From Turbatrix aceti (lineage: Eukaryota > Nematoda > Chromadorea > Rhabditida > Panagrolaimidae), in the NCBI GenBank assembly GCA_963969345.1, contig OZ017767.1, positions 1,984,001 through 2,048,000 of the forward strand: a DNA stretch of 64,000 bases, written 5' to 3'. Shown here one piece after another: positions 1 to 11,063 of this stretch. The position numbers were made by a program, and so were the translations under genes. A model generated the notes under the pieces. The model was not told where the DNA came from and did not search any database. It saw only the letters and a list, made by a program, of their open reading frames with translations. The first letter of the stretch is position 1; each line of letters starts with the position of its first letter.

Positions 1-67
1 CTAAAATCTCTTTTTTTCTGATAACCTGAGTCGCGAACGACCTGTTGACGCTTCTTCTCTTTTTATT

Positions 68-1578
68 CGATAATTTTGAACACCTAGTCCAAACATGAAC
101 GTAAATGTTGCGTTTTTATTCAATCTGATACACGGTGGCAGTTTGACTTAAATAAACGGTTTTTTCGCATTATAACTTTTTTCGTGAAAACGCTTTTTAT
201 TCTGAATCAACATAAAAACAATAACAAAAACAACAACAAAGTAACGGAAAAAAGACGGTAGAGGAATAGGGGGAGCACCCTGACGCAGTAACAAAACTTG
301 GCTACTGCGCCACCCCGCCGCGGTAGCAAAGTTTGGCCATTGCGCCAGCCCAACGCAGTAGCATAGTTTGGCCATTGCGCCAGCCCAACGCAGTAACATA
401 ACTTGGCTACTGCGTCAAAGAGGAGAGGGAAGCACAAGACGCAAAAGCACAGGCCCGCCGCAATAGCGTAACTTGGCTATTGTGTCGAGATGGGAGTTGA
501 AAAAATTTACACGACGATTACAATTACAAAAAATGATACTTTATCCGTTGAAGAGCATTGTCCAAGAAAAATGATAAAAAATATCCAGAAACAAATCAAA
601 AAAGGATGAGATCAGAGAAACAATTACGACGACGATGTTAGCTATTTTAGAGGCGATTTTGATTAACTTGGGTCAATTTCCACGAGCAGCGAAGAGGGTA
701 GCCATCCGAGTAAGCCGAATCCTGAAAAATAACACGAAATAAACGCCATAAGAAGAAAACAGACAAAAAAACTCAAAAAACGATCAGAAAAAACTTATGT
801 AACGCTACGAAAAATCGGACAAACGAACAACGTTGTAGTGTTGACTGTTTGTTCGACTTTTCGTGGCGGGGCAATCAAAGATAACTGTTCTGACTTTTTT
901 GATTACATGAGTTTTTTCTGATCGTTTTTTGAGTTTTTTTGTCTGTTTTCTTCTTATGGCGTTTATTTCGTGTTATTTTTCAGGATTCGGCTTACTCGGA
1001 TGGCTACCCTCTTCGCTGCTCGTGGAAATTGACCCAAGTTAATCAAAATCGCCTCTAAAATAGCTAACATCGTCGTCGTAATTGTTTCTCTAATCTCATC
1101 CTTTTTTGATTTGTTTCTGGATATTTTTTATCATTTTTCTTGGACAATGCTCTTCAACGGATAAAGTATCATTTTTTGTAATTGTAATCGTCGTGTAAAT
1201 TTTTTCAACTCCCATCTCGACACAATAGCCAAGTTACGCTATTGCGGCGTGCTGCTTCCCTCTCCTCTTTGACGCAGTAGCCAAGTTATGTTACTGCGTT
1301 GGGCTGGCGCAATGGCCAAACTATGCTACTACTGCGTCGGGGTGGCGCGGTAGCCGAGCTATGCTACTGCGTAAGGGTATTCCTCTACCGTCTTTTTTCC
1401 ATTACTTTGTTGTTGTTTTTTGTTATTGTTTTTATGTTGTATGACAATAAAAAGTGTTTTTACGAAAAAAGTAATAATGCAAAAAAACCGTTTATTTAAA
1501 TCAAACCGCCACCGTGTATCAGATTGAATAAAAACGCAACATTTACGTTCATGTTTGGACTAGGTGTTCAAAATTATG
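68..1578. mobile_element. Long inverted-repeat (fold-back) element
   Basis: Two arms of about 0.7 kb are near-perfect reverse complements: roughly 68-797 on the left and 905-1578 on the right, around a unique spacer of about 107 bases (798-904). For example the left segment AAAAAACGATCAGAAAAAAC is mirrored just after 905, and the outer motif GAACACCTAGTCCAAACATG near 80 is mirrored near 1560. The arms differ by small indels and single bases, so this is an aged structure rather than an assembly artefact. No transposase reading frame lies inside, so it would be non-autonomous. The outer boundary and any target duplication could not be fixed because the left end is close to the window start. Confidence 0.75.
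270..490. repeat. GC-rich minisatellite in left arm of fold-back element
   Basis: Four to five degenerate copies of a unit of about 40 bases, built on TTGGCCATTGCGCCAGCCCA and CGCAGTAGCATAG, stand out from the AT-rich surroundings. The same array is present inverted in the right arm (about 1225-1375), with different copy order. It opens short reading frames rich in W, R and N that are repeat artefacts, not genes. Confidence 0.7.
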
Positions 1579-3101
1579 ATAAAAAAACATTGTTAAGCGT
1601 ATCATCAATTTTGTCGTTATCTTATAAATACTTTCTGTGGGTGTAACGACTTGTACCGTTATCAGCCTGTATCTTTTATCTATGTCGAGAGCGGGGCGAA
1701 GGAACATAATTATTAATAATAAATATTTACAAAAACTAAGTTTAAGTTTTTTGTAAATTACAGGGTGAATCGGGAACAAAAAGTTAATGAACCTTTCGTT
1801 TGACTGATATATATATATAAATTGTGCCTCTGATCAGAATACAAAAAACCCATTGTTGATTTTTTTTCTTCAAGACGCTTTTCGGCAAGATTAGTTGCTT
1901 ACTCTTCAAAATGAATCATCGGAGTAATGAGTTGCGTTGCAAAGATAGCTACAAAACCAACAAATAAAAAACAGCAAACTTCGAAATTTACTAATTAAAA
2001 CTGTTACAACCATAACAAAAAATGACAGAAAACAGAGATTATTCAAACAATCAATCAATTGTTTACTATTTTTCGTACTAGCACATATTTACACATGTAC
2101 GTTAGATAATTTTGAAGCAAACCAAACGTTGTTATCGACAACACATAAAAATGTTAAAAGTAGGAAAACAAATTTAAAATTTTGAAATTTTGAAGATGTA
2201 AAAACTGTGTAAATTGGGGAAAACTGGTATTTCCGTCGTTTTTTGAGCTTTTTGAAGAAAGGTCGTGGTCAATCCAGGTTTCACAAACTGCGTTCTGATT
2301 GATTTATGTTCTATGAATAATGTATAATTTAGCTTAATTTTTGTAACCAATTAACAAACAAAAAGTTATTTGCTTTAGAATTTCGCAATTTTTACGATAT
2401 ACATTTTAAATATTGTGTTTGTTAATTTGTAAATTTTGAGAATTTATATTTATCAAAATGATCATAATAAATACATTAAAAAACTGCGGTATTACTTTTT
2501 GACTTTTCGGTTAATTTTTTCAAAGATCACGTAACTTCTGCAAATATGTACATTTCAAGTCTAATTTCGAATTGCGGTATTTGATGTTTATCATAAACTT
2601 TTTATTCGATTACACAGAAAACTTCGACGAAAAAAACTGAGACAATAGGTGCAAAGGAGGACGGTTTGTCTGCATCATTTGCGTACATAGACATACTTTT
2701 CCCATGTACTACGTAAAAAATTGCAGCCGCAGGCGAATTGTATTTTATATAGATCACAAGCTACATAGCGGTGCGTACATGTAGCATCAAGTATTTATCA
2801 AATTTGCAAAAACCCAAGAAGCACCTAACACAAATAATAACTTATAGAGAAGTAATTTGAGTCATGAATAATATCGTAATTAAGCACATATTGATGGCAG
2901 AGTAAGAGGAGGTGGTACTAATTTGCTGCCTATTTATTGTAAAATAATCGGTGTACTTACTTGCGTACTACGTGTTTTCTATTTTTGTTGTTTATTTTTT
3001 TAACTGTTGTCTCGCAATACTAATACATATAATACATACATGCCGTTTTGAACAAATTTTGTAATATTAAAAAAAAACTGTGCTAATTTTTTACGTTTCA
3101 G
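1579..3101. other. AT-rich intergenic stretch without a gene
   Basis: I see no coding exon here. The stretch is AT-rich with long A and T runs and should contain the 5' control region of the receptor gene that begins at 3117. No convincing TATA box or core promoter could be chosen. Confidence 0.5.
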
Positions 3102-3102
3102 A
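3095..3102 (+). promoter_or_regulatory. Splice acceptor just upstream of receptor start (probable trans-splice site)
   Basis: A strong acceptor GTTTCAG ends at 3101, only 15 bases before the ATG at 3117, and no upstream coding exon is apparent. In nematodes this arrangement is typical for spliced-leader addition. A non-coding first exon is the alternative. Confidence 0.5.
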
Positions 3103-3116
3103 ATCCCTACCAAACC

Positions 3117-4157
3117 ATGGCATCTACCCTTTCACCAGAGGGCAACCTTCTAATGTCTTTCACTGCTCCTCCAGAGTCACGACCTACTCAAAACAATATC
3201 AAAATATTCCTTTGTGTAATCAATAATATATTTCTCACCGTTTCTTACCTGAACTTGGTGCTTTTGCTGCCAATTATTTATTTTTTAATCTGTCAGATTG
3301 TCAGAAAACGCCACAATATGGGAACTCTCTTTTTTGGAATCTACGTTGTCGGATTGATTCATTGTTTTGTTTCCTACTGTTTTTTCAACGCTGGTGCCGT
3401 TTTCGATACGTTTATCAAAGATCCAGAAAGCGTAAAACTTTTTGAACGGATTACCCATGTTATCAATTGGCATTTTAACTATTTCGTTGGAATTTGGAAT
3501 CTTATCCTCGCGTTGAATCGATTTACCGCAATTGTTCTCTGGAAATACGCAGAAACTATATTTAACTTCAAAACAAGTTTTGCTTATTTTGTCCTGATAA
3601 TGGCGTATCCATTTATGTTAAATGCCTACCTGGGGGATTATTTCTACACCAATTTTCTAAAATTCAATGAATCCGAAGCCATTTTATCCCAAGCCGGCTA
3701 CATCCACCCCCTCTACGTTTTGTCAGTGTCCGATACAACAGTTTCTGCACTCGCACTCATTCTCGGAATCGCAGCCGCCCTTGCATCTCGATTCTGCTTG
3801 ATTCTTCCAAAATTGACGCCCAAAAAACGATCAACTGAAAATCGGCTTCTGGTCCAGTCAATCGTGCTTTCATTGATCTTTTTACTCCAATCGCTTTTTT
3901 TAATCCTCATGTTGCGGATCAGAAACAAAAACAGTGATTTGAGAAAGCTGCTGGCTACAATGTACAACACTGGACAAATTTTATTTATATTTGCACTCTA
4001 CGCGCCGTACATAGTCATGCCAACGTGGAGAAGAACAATTTTGGCGTTTTATTGTTGCGGAAACAAAGGAAACATGATCGTACCTATAAAATCGAATGTT
4101 GTGATTCCAAATGTCAAAACACAGTTTGATACTTTTAACGTGGATTCAAAAATGTAA
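3117..4157 (+). CDS. Serpentine chemoreceptor (7TM GPCR), Srg-superfamily-like
   Basis: A single-exon reading frame encodes 346 residues with seven hydrophobic helices at about 30-60, 69-96, 117-142, 153-176, 204-230, 245-269 and 281-307. At the end of helix 3 the motif NRFTAIVLW replaces the DRY box, as in the nematode Srg/Srv/Srx receptors. Basic residues (RKRHN, PKKRSTENR) lie in the intracellular loops and a Cys pair (FYCC) follows helix 7, a possible palmitoylation site. Family knowledge says such proteins detect chemicals in sensory cilia; the ligand cannot be read from sequence. The start has an A/C-rich context 15 bases after an acceptor. The stop codon overlaps an AATAAA at 4156-4161; a second AATAAA lies at 4239. 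Which subfamily it belongs to is uncertain. Confidence 0.85.
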   Translation: MASTLSPEGNLLMSFTAPPESRPTQNNIKIFLCVINNIFLTVSYLNLVLLLPIIYFLICQIVRKRHNMGTLFFGIYVVGLIHCFVSYCFFNAGAVFDTFIKDPESVKLFERITHVINWHFNYFVGIWNLILALNRFTAIVLWKYAETIFNFKTSFAYFVLIMAYPFMLNAYLGDYFYTNFLKFNESEAILSQAGYIHPLYVLSVSDTTVSALALILGIAAALASRFCLILPKLTPKKRSTENRLLVQSIVLSLIFLLQSLFLILMLRIRNKNSDLRKLLATMYNTGQILFIFALYAPYIVMPTWRRTILAFYCCGNKGNMIVPIKSNVVIPNVKTQFDTFNVDSKM

Positions 4158-4761
4158 TAAATGGATTTTTTTGTGAATACGATTTGTAACCGAAAAAACT
4201 GACGCGGCTTTAAACCAAAAACTTTAACTAACGCCATTAATAAAACTGGAACATTTGCCGATCCAGTGGATCGGATCCACACACAAACATTTTAGTTTTC
4301 GTAAGTTCACTGACCGTATTTTCCACATGGCAATATGAGATCATACATCAAAACCTGCGTTTTTATCCAGCAATAATTTCTGGAACAAATTCATTCCAGG
4401 AATTCTGTGAGTTGTAACAAAAAAAATATAAAATCGAAAAACTGTTTCATAATATATTGCCTCAGTCGATAACAAAAAACAGTAAAAATAAAGAACAGAA
4501 AGCCTACAGAAGGCATCAAAACAAACAAAAATCTAAAAAAACAAAAAACGTGGGCTCAAAGAAGAAACTCTTGCAACGAAAATAAAAAACGCAGACGTAA
4601 AAAACACGATCATCAACGTAATCTCGAAAGGAACTTTTCACAGGGCGACCTATCGTAACCCGTTTCGGAGGTAATCCATCACTGCAACGAAGTTTGTCGT
4701 CGTTTTTGCACTCTTTTCTGTTTGATTTTTTCGCTGCCCTTGTTGTTCACTTCGTTCTGCC
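4158..4761. other. Intergenic region between receptor and basic-protein gene
   Basis: It holds the receptor 3' UTR and, from about 4640, the upstream region of the next gene. A CT-rich stretch immediately before 4762 could be its leader. Nothing else is recognisable. Confidence 0.4.
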
Positions 4762-6807
4762 ATGAGGCTTCGTTCTGCGGCATCTGCTTATCGTTGCCGT
4801 CCAGCTTCGCGTTGCGGTAGCGCCGCTCTCGGTCGACGCTCTGCTCGATCGAAAGTCGTCAAAAAGGGTATATTATCTTCTTTTTTCCTTTTTTGTTGTT
4901 TTCAGTCAATTTCTCGGTTTTAGTCGTTGAAACTCAACCTGGAACGCGTACTCGTGGTCGGCCGAAAGGATCCAAGAACAAAAATGGTATTTTTGCCCTT
5001 TTTTGTTCAGATTTTTTGTTTTTTCTCTTTTTTAGGTAAGATCCGCGTTCAGAAGTCAGACAACGCTGTCGTGACGCCATCGACTGCTATCACCGAGAAG
5101 GCACCAGCTCCCCGTCTTCCCGGTCGCTCGAAGAGATCAGTTACTGGTATGTTTTTTAATTTTGTTCAATTTTTCATTTTTTTTCGTTTTTTTAGGTACT
5201 CTTGCGAAGAAAACGAATTCAACGAACAGCAAAAAAACAACTTCATCGAAAACTGGTATGAACGATTATTTTTGTTGATTACGATTACTTTTTTATCTGA
5301 AATTGATTTTTTAGGTAGAACCTCATCCCCAAGTCGTGTCCAAAAGTCGAAAGAAAATGCAGCTTCTACGAAGTCAATTGTTACGGCAAAGCATGCCCCG
5401 CGGTTTTCAAGAATGGGTGCTGGCATGAAGTGTCCGAGAGCTATATTGAAGAGCGTTCCACAAGGTTTGAATTTTTTTTGATCACGGTGACTTTTACCTA
5501 AAATTGGTTTTTTAGGTAAAGCCCGGACGTCGGCTCGGCTTCAACAGAAGAAGGAGGAAAAGCCTGCGCCGCCACCAAATGCTGTCTCCCGGAACCTTCG
5601 GACTCGTGCTGCTCCAAAGACCACTGCGCCGCCGCCAAATGCTGTATCCCGGAAACTTCGAGCTCGTCCTGCTTCGCAGACCAAGGATTTGGCAGTTGAG
5701 AAAGTTGTCGCTGGCAAGTCGAATGCTACGGTCGAAGTTAAGGATTCGGCTGCTGAAAATGAAGTTACCGGTGTGTCTCATGTGGTAGAGGAGCTTGTCC
5801 CTTTGTCACTCGATCGCGATCGCTGGCACCGAGAATCCGCAAGTCCCCGAAAAGTCCACCGATCTGGCTGCTGAGAAAGTCACTGCCGACAAGCCAAATG
5901 CCCCGCCTTCGTCGCAGAATGCTCCAGCCTCTGTGAAAGAACCTCGTGCTGCTGCGAATATCAAGGATTTGGCTGTTGAAAAAGTTGTAACTGGCGACTT
6001 GAATCTCCCTACCAAAATTGCCTCGACGCAGCCAATGAAGCGTCGAGATCGTGCTCCTCCGAAATCCCAGGATCCGGTTTCTGAGAAAGTTGTTTCGCTC
6101 AAGAAAAAGCGAAAGATCGATCGAACGAACGATAATTCTGAAGGTCTGTTTTATATATTTATGTGTCTGATTTTACCCAAAAACTGTTTTTATAATGTTT
6201 TCAGCTACGATCCAGGGATTGGCCCTTGACTGTATTGAACTTGAAATCCCCGGCACCGGAACCGTGCATTTCATGTTCGACAGCGGAAACGTCTTTGATC
6301 TCCCGCAACAAATCACTCTGGATTCCAAGGAATTGTACCGCTTCAACGCTCTCGTCATCGTCGATAACAAACTGCAGAAACTTTACACAGACAACTTGGG
6401 ATCCGTTTTCCGGCAGCCCATCAGCGACGAGTCTGACTCATCCTGCGTTTGGGAATTCTTCGCTTTTTTTGAAAACCTAGCGGTCGGTGTCTTCACTTCG
6501 GGTGAAGTTCCGTGGTTTGACCACTCATCTGAACTCCCAACGACTGTATCAGTCGTAACTCAGACATCCGAGATGGATGAAGACGATTCTGGACTACCGC
6601 GCAGCCCTTCTCCGATCGAGGACGCCTTCATGGACGAAACCGACTACGGCAACATTCAACTCGAGTTTTCGTCTTTTAACCTGATCGATGAGTATCCGCC
6701 GGCGATTGAGAACAATTTGGAAGCCATGATGCGGTAAGTCTTTTTTATAAAAACTGTATAAAACGCAATTTAAATTTTTCAGATTCGAGGAACCCTTCTT
6801 CTTCTGA
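4762..6807 (+). CDS. Basic low-complexity protein of unknown function, with possible frameshift
   Basis: Eight exons can be joined: 4762-4867, 4924-4986, 5036-5146, 5196-5255, 5315-5464, 5516-6143, 6205-6733 and 6783-6807. The first half is rich in Lys, Arg, Ser, Ala and Pro and holds a degenerate repeat around KDLAVEKVVAG, KDSAAENEV, TDLAAEKVTA and KDLAVEKVVTG, then KKKRKIDR, a likely nuclear signal. The second half (from 6205) is a non-repetitive acidic domain of about 180 residues ending EEPFFF. Every early intron is phase 1 and the next exon starts GT, so each junction codes Gly. Exon 6 does not stay open: the reading frame must shift once between 5786 and 5871, because the upstream frame stops at 5871 and the downstream frame opens only after a TAG at 5786. 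This may be a sequence error, an unseen small intron or a real lesion. A DNA- or RNA-binding nuclear role is only a guess from composition. Confidence 0.65.
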
Positions 6808-7391
6808 TTCACTGACGAGGAACAACTTTTTCCACCGATTTTTATACCATACGACTTTTGGATTGATGTTTCAAGATTTTTTCATTATCTCTGTAATAAA
6901 CTGGTCATCGTTTTTTGTGAGAACAGGCATCGATTGCCAAAAACACACCGTTTTTTGGGCTAGTCGCCGATCACAGCGAGAAAGCGCGTGCGCACTGCGG
7001 GGTCTCTGCACGAAAATACGATTTTTCGTTGCGGGAAAACTGGCTTTTTCTATTTTGATTAAGAAAAAAAATAACTTTGTAATGTTTTTTGTGTAAAAAA
7101 TCGCCTTTTTTTAGATTGCGTATTTTTTTGAGAAAAATGTTTGATTTTAGAAAAAAACTGCATCATTGCAAAATAAAAATTTTTTCGTTGTCATTAACGT
7201 CCATCTTCAATGAAAAACTGGCATATATTGATTCGGTAAACTATTTTTATCATGTCATTTATCGAAAAAAATCGCCGATTTTTAGAAAAACTGCAGAAAG
7301 TTAAAAAAACAAGCTTTGATTTTATCAATTTGTGTTGAACACATCAAAAAAGGAAAAACTGCTTGGTTATCAGTTGTAACTGCAAATATGT
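6808..7391. other. Intergenic region with repeated A-tract-CTG motif
   Basis: No exon is visible. The string AAAACTG recurs about five times here on the + strand (near 7037, 7144, 7214, 7287, 7355), part of a wider enrichment from 2.6 to 10.7 kb. Confidence 0.5.
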
Positions 7392-10300
7392 ATGACTGAA
7401 GGAAAGAAAACAGGAGGTTGTATGAAAGTTAAAAGATCACACTTCTTTGATGCCTCCTGCTGCACGTTGCTTCATCTCTGTGTCCCGATTTTTCTCTTCA
7501 TCATGGGTCAAAATGAGTCTCGAGCATCTGTGCTGCTCGATGACACTCGATCTTACTTCCACACCTGTTTTGACCTGCTCAACAGAGAAAAATTTTGTGA
7601 TGTCGAATTTTGCTTCAAAAAGAGTGGAAAAGTTGGTTTTAAAAAACTGATAACCCATAGAAAATTAATTTTTCAGAAAATCCATGCGCATAAAATTGTA
7701 CTCTCGTCTGCGTCGAGAGGATTCAGGGATTTATTTTTAACTGATAACATTAATTCGGCAACGTTGGATATTATTGATTTTGGAAATCAAAAAAATGTCA
7801 GAATTAATTCGTTAATTTTGTCAAAAAAAAGTTTTTTTGTAGGTCTATGAAATCACCGATATTCCCTACGAAGTTTTTCAATTCATTATTTCCTACATTT
7901 ACGATTACACAAAATATCACGCTGATTTTGATCCCGTCAGACATTGGATGTCAAAAGTCACGTTTAAAAAATCGTTGGAAAATGTTATAAAACTGCGAAA
8001 CGCTGGTATGTTTGCAACTTTTTAATGTCATAAAAAATTTGTGGAAAAAAATTTGCTTTGAAAATATTGCGGAAAAAAACTGTTCGCATTGCGTACATTT
8101 TATTTTATTTTTAAATTATAATAAATAAAATCAATTATTGCGTTTTCAAAAATAAAACTGAAATTCATTTCAATAATCTATAGCCTAATATTATAATTTG
8201 ATTGAACGTCGTAAAATTTTTTATCGAAAAATGTTTTGCGACTAAATTTTTAATTTTGAGTGAAGAAAAACGGTTTCATGAATAAAATAAATGAAAAAGA
8301 AACAACAAAAAAAAACTGCGCTTCTTATTAGCATTCCACAAAACATCATAATTTTTTTTTGTGGTAGTAGGAGCTCGTTTGATTTAACTGGCTTGGCTGA
8401 GAAACAAATTTAAATTAGTGAAAAAATTTTTACTACAAACAATTTTTAAAATAACTGCCGCACTTTTTGTGCTTTTTTTATTTTTTATTTGTTTTTGATT
8501 GTCAATCACACCTGCACAAAACACCATAAACCCCTTTTATGACCCCGTGGGCTATAAAATACCTAAGCATTGACCCCATTTTTTTCATGCCGCATCCGTC
8601 ATAGTTATGGCTGTAGAAACTGATCTGATTGTGTCATCATATGATCCTCGGTCACCCATCAGTCTTACATGACAGCTCATGGACGTTCCATTTAGGCTGC
8701 AATGCGTGCGTTTTGCACCTTAAAATTCTTATCTTTGAACTTTGAGCGCTTATCGCACCATTTTTTATACCTGCATTTCAGTGGAAAAATATAAACTGAC
8801 TGGACTACACAATTTTTGCTTGGAATTGGAAAAACCCTTTCGGACAACGATAACTGGAGTTTTGTTTGATTGCAACGCAGATTGCGATGTGGTATTCGTG
8901 GTTGGAAACGAAAATCGCGAGTTCAGAGGGCATGCGACCGTTTTTGAATCGCAGTCGCCTTATTGCAACAAATTGTTGGGTGCCAACAAGGAGGCAATTT
9001 GCAGGAATGATGATGGATTGATGGTGAGTTTGCCAAAATAAATATTAACTGTCACGTTATGACCATTTATGATAATTTTATGGGTTGTAACATAAACAAA
9101 AAATAACTGAAAATAATATTTGTTTGACAAAAAACTGAGACTCCTTTTTCACAGAGCTTTTAAAAATATTTTTTATCTTTGTTTTAACAATATAGTTTAT
9201 TAAAAAAAATTTTTAAACAAAAAATTATTCGAAAAAATAATTTCAGATCGTCAAAGAACCAAACATAACCCCCAAAGTCTTCCAAATCCTGTACAACTTT
9301 ATTTACGGCTTTGAAGTCAGAGACACGTCTCTATCAGACGACGAATTTTCCTTCCAAGTTTACCAGGCTGCGGACAAGTACAAGCACAAGCTCTTGCTTT
9401 CCTACTGCACGAAACACTTTTTCAACTTTGGAAACAAAAAATGCCTTCTATATTTGTCGAAGGCTATTGAGTACGATCTGCCGGAGTTACAGTATGCTGC
9501 GCTCTCGAAAGCTGTTTGCAATGTTCGGGATGTTTTGACTCTTGAAAGTGAGTCGTTTTTGGTGGTTCAATAAAAACTGGTATAATCATTGACTTTGTTA
9601 AATAAAAAAAACGTTTTTATAATTTTTTTCTTTTAGCGATATTTACTATGTATGTTTAAATTTAGATATTTGGAGATTAAATTAAAACTGTACTGTTTTG
9701 GAAAAATAATTGAATTCTTTTTTTTTGGGCAAAATAGTAAAAAATAATATTACAAAAACCAAATTCCAGACACCCCAGACGCCAGTCCGAAAGCCATGAT
9801 CATGATCATCTCCAGACTGTGCTTCGACTTTATCGACTCGAAACAAACGGTCAATTTTGCCATTGCTTGGGCCAAAAATCGGGTTAGATCCTATTTTTAT
9901 GACAACCCAGCAGACAGCATGAAAACCGACCTGGAGCCTTTGCTGCCTTACCTGCCTATCAAGAAACTCATAAATACGGACTGTGATCCACTGGTTTGGC
10001 CTCTTCTGGGAATCTACGGCACGATGGAACAATCAAATTTATATTGCACATCTTTGAGCATCCCAAAGTCAAACAATTTTGATGACTTTATTTGCCAGTA
10101 AGCTTTTTTAACACTGCTCCAGTCCGAAAGTTGTTGGTACAAAAATTTTAAGCTTTCAATGCAACCAAAATATCGCAGTAATCAACTGGGAGTTAAAAAT
10201 TCGGAACCGTAAAATTTACGCTTACAAAACCCACGCTCTCTGGGATTTAGCGTACTTTGAAGCCAATGAAAGGTACTACATTGTATCTTCAGGTGTAAAA

Positions 10301-10613
10301 ATTAATTTTGGCATTGTAAGTTTGTGTTTGAAAACTTTTTTTTTGGTTTTCAATGTTAACTGCTGTGAGGTGGTGTGTTTTTAGTGCAATCGATGCGGCG
10401 TCCCTGTTAAAGAAAAAAAATTCCCCTCCAATGCGACGGTATGATTTGATAAAACTGGAATAATTATATCATCATTTTATTTTTCAGTGCATTTGTGACA
10501 CCTTCCGACAGACCATGGATCCCATAAAACACACGAACCCAAAGTTAAAAGACAACTTTTGTTTGTGGGCCAATAGCTCACAGTTTTTTCAAATTCATGT
10601 CACCGTATTATAG
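7392..10613 (+). CDS. Tandem double-BTB domain protein
   Basis: Nine exons join in frame from the ATG at 7503: to 7631, 7677-7796, 7843-8005, 8782-9023, 9247-9547, 9770-10097, 10153-10315, 10385-10438 and 10488-10613, giving 541 residues. An in-frame ATG at 7392 would add 37 mostly hydrophobic residues; I prefer 7503. The first BTB has FCDVEFCF, KIHAHKIVLSSAS and RGFRDLF; the second has CDVVFVVG, FRGHATVFESQSPYCNKLL and VFQILYNFIYGFEV, then a BACK-like helical stretch (AADKYKHKLLLSYC). The C-terminal part has Cys clusters (CNRCGV, CICDTF) that could bind zinc. BTB proteins of this type commonly dimerise and act as Cullin-3 substrate adaptors; there is no MATH or Kelch domain. Intron 3 (8006-8781) is by far the longest and holds a TATA-like TATAAAAT at 8562, so two separate genes remain possible, but the join NA-VEKYKL restores a normal BTB end. 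Confidence 0.75.
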
Positions 10614-11063
10614 GCAAATGCAGTTTGGAAAACATAAACAGGGAAAAAAACTGGTAGTAATTTTGAGATCAGCAAAAAAAACCTCTGGGGCATAACCTAA
10701 AATGTTCGCATGTTTTTGTGCATGCTACATAAACATACATAGTGAGATGCTATATAACATTTATAACTTTATAACTAATAAAAGATACAGAAAAACAAAA
10801 TAGCATAATAACTTTTTTGACCACCCCTTTGTAATAAATACAATTGAATCCAATTTCAAAACATGGACAAAAATTTGTTTCATACAACGTCCTCGACTGA
10901 TAACGCCGATAAACTGCGTGCGCGATCCAACATTGTGCATTCCGAGTCTCAGTCAGCGCAAAGAAGTATTGTGCGGCTATTGCGGTTTTTTGTTTGTGTA
11001 GTTCAAATTGTCATTCTGGTAATACATACATATTAATTATAAATTATCCTACGTTTATGTTTG
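10614..11063. other. Convergent intergenic region
   Basis: This lies between the 3' ends of the double-BTB gene (+) and the GPI-protein gene (-). AATAAA-type signals occur near 10777 and 10833. A 45-codon frame (10863-11000) is too short and unsupported to call. Confidence 0.4.

Noticed and set aside
148..1499. Short W/R/N-rich frames in both arms of the fold-back element
   Set aside because: They are readings of the minisatellite and occur as mirror images in both arms.
8006..8781. Promoter for a separate second BTB gene
   Set aside because: The exons before and after join in frame at a natural BTB end and no good start codon precedes the second half; kept only as an alternative.
10863..11000. 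45-residue frame starting MDKNLFHTTS
   Set aside because: Too short, no homologue recognised and no splice site or poly(A) signal that fits. It lies in a convergent 3' region.
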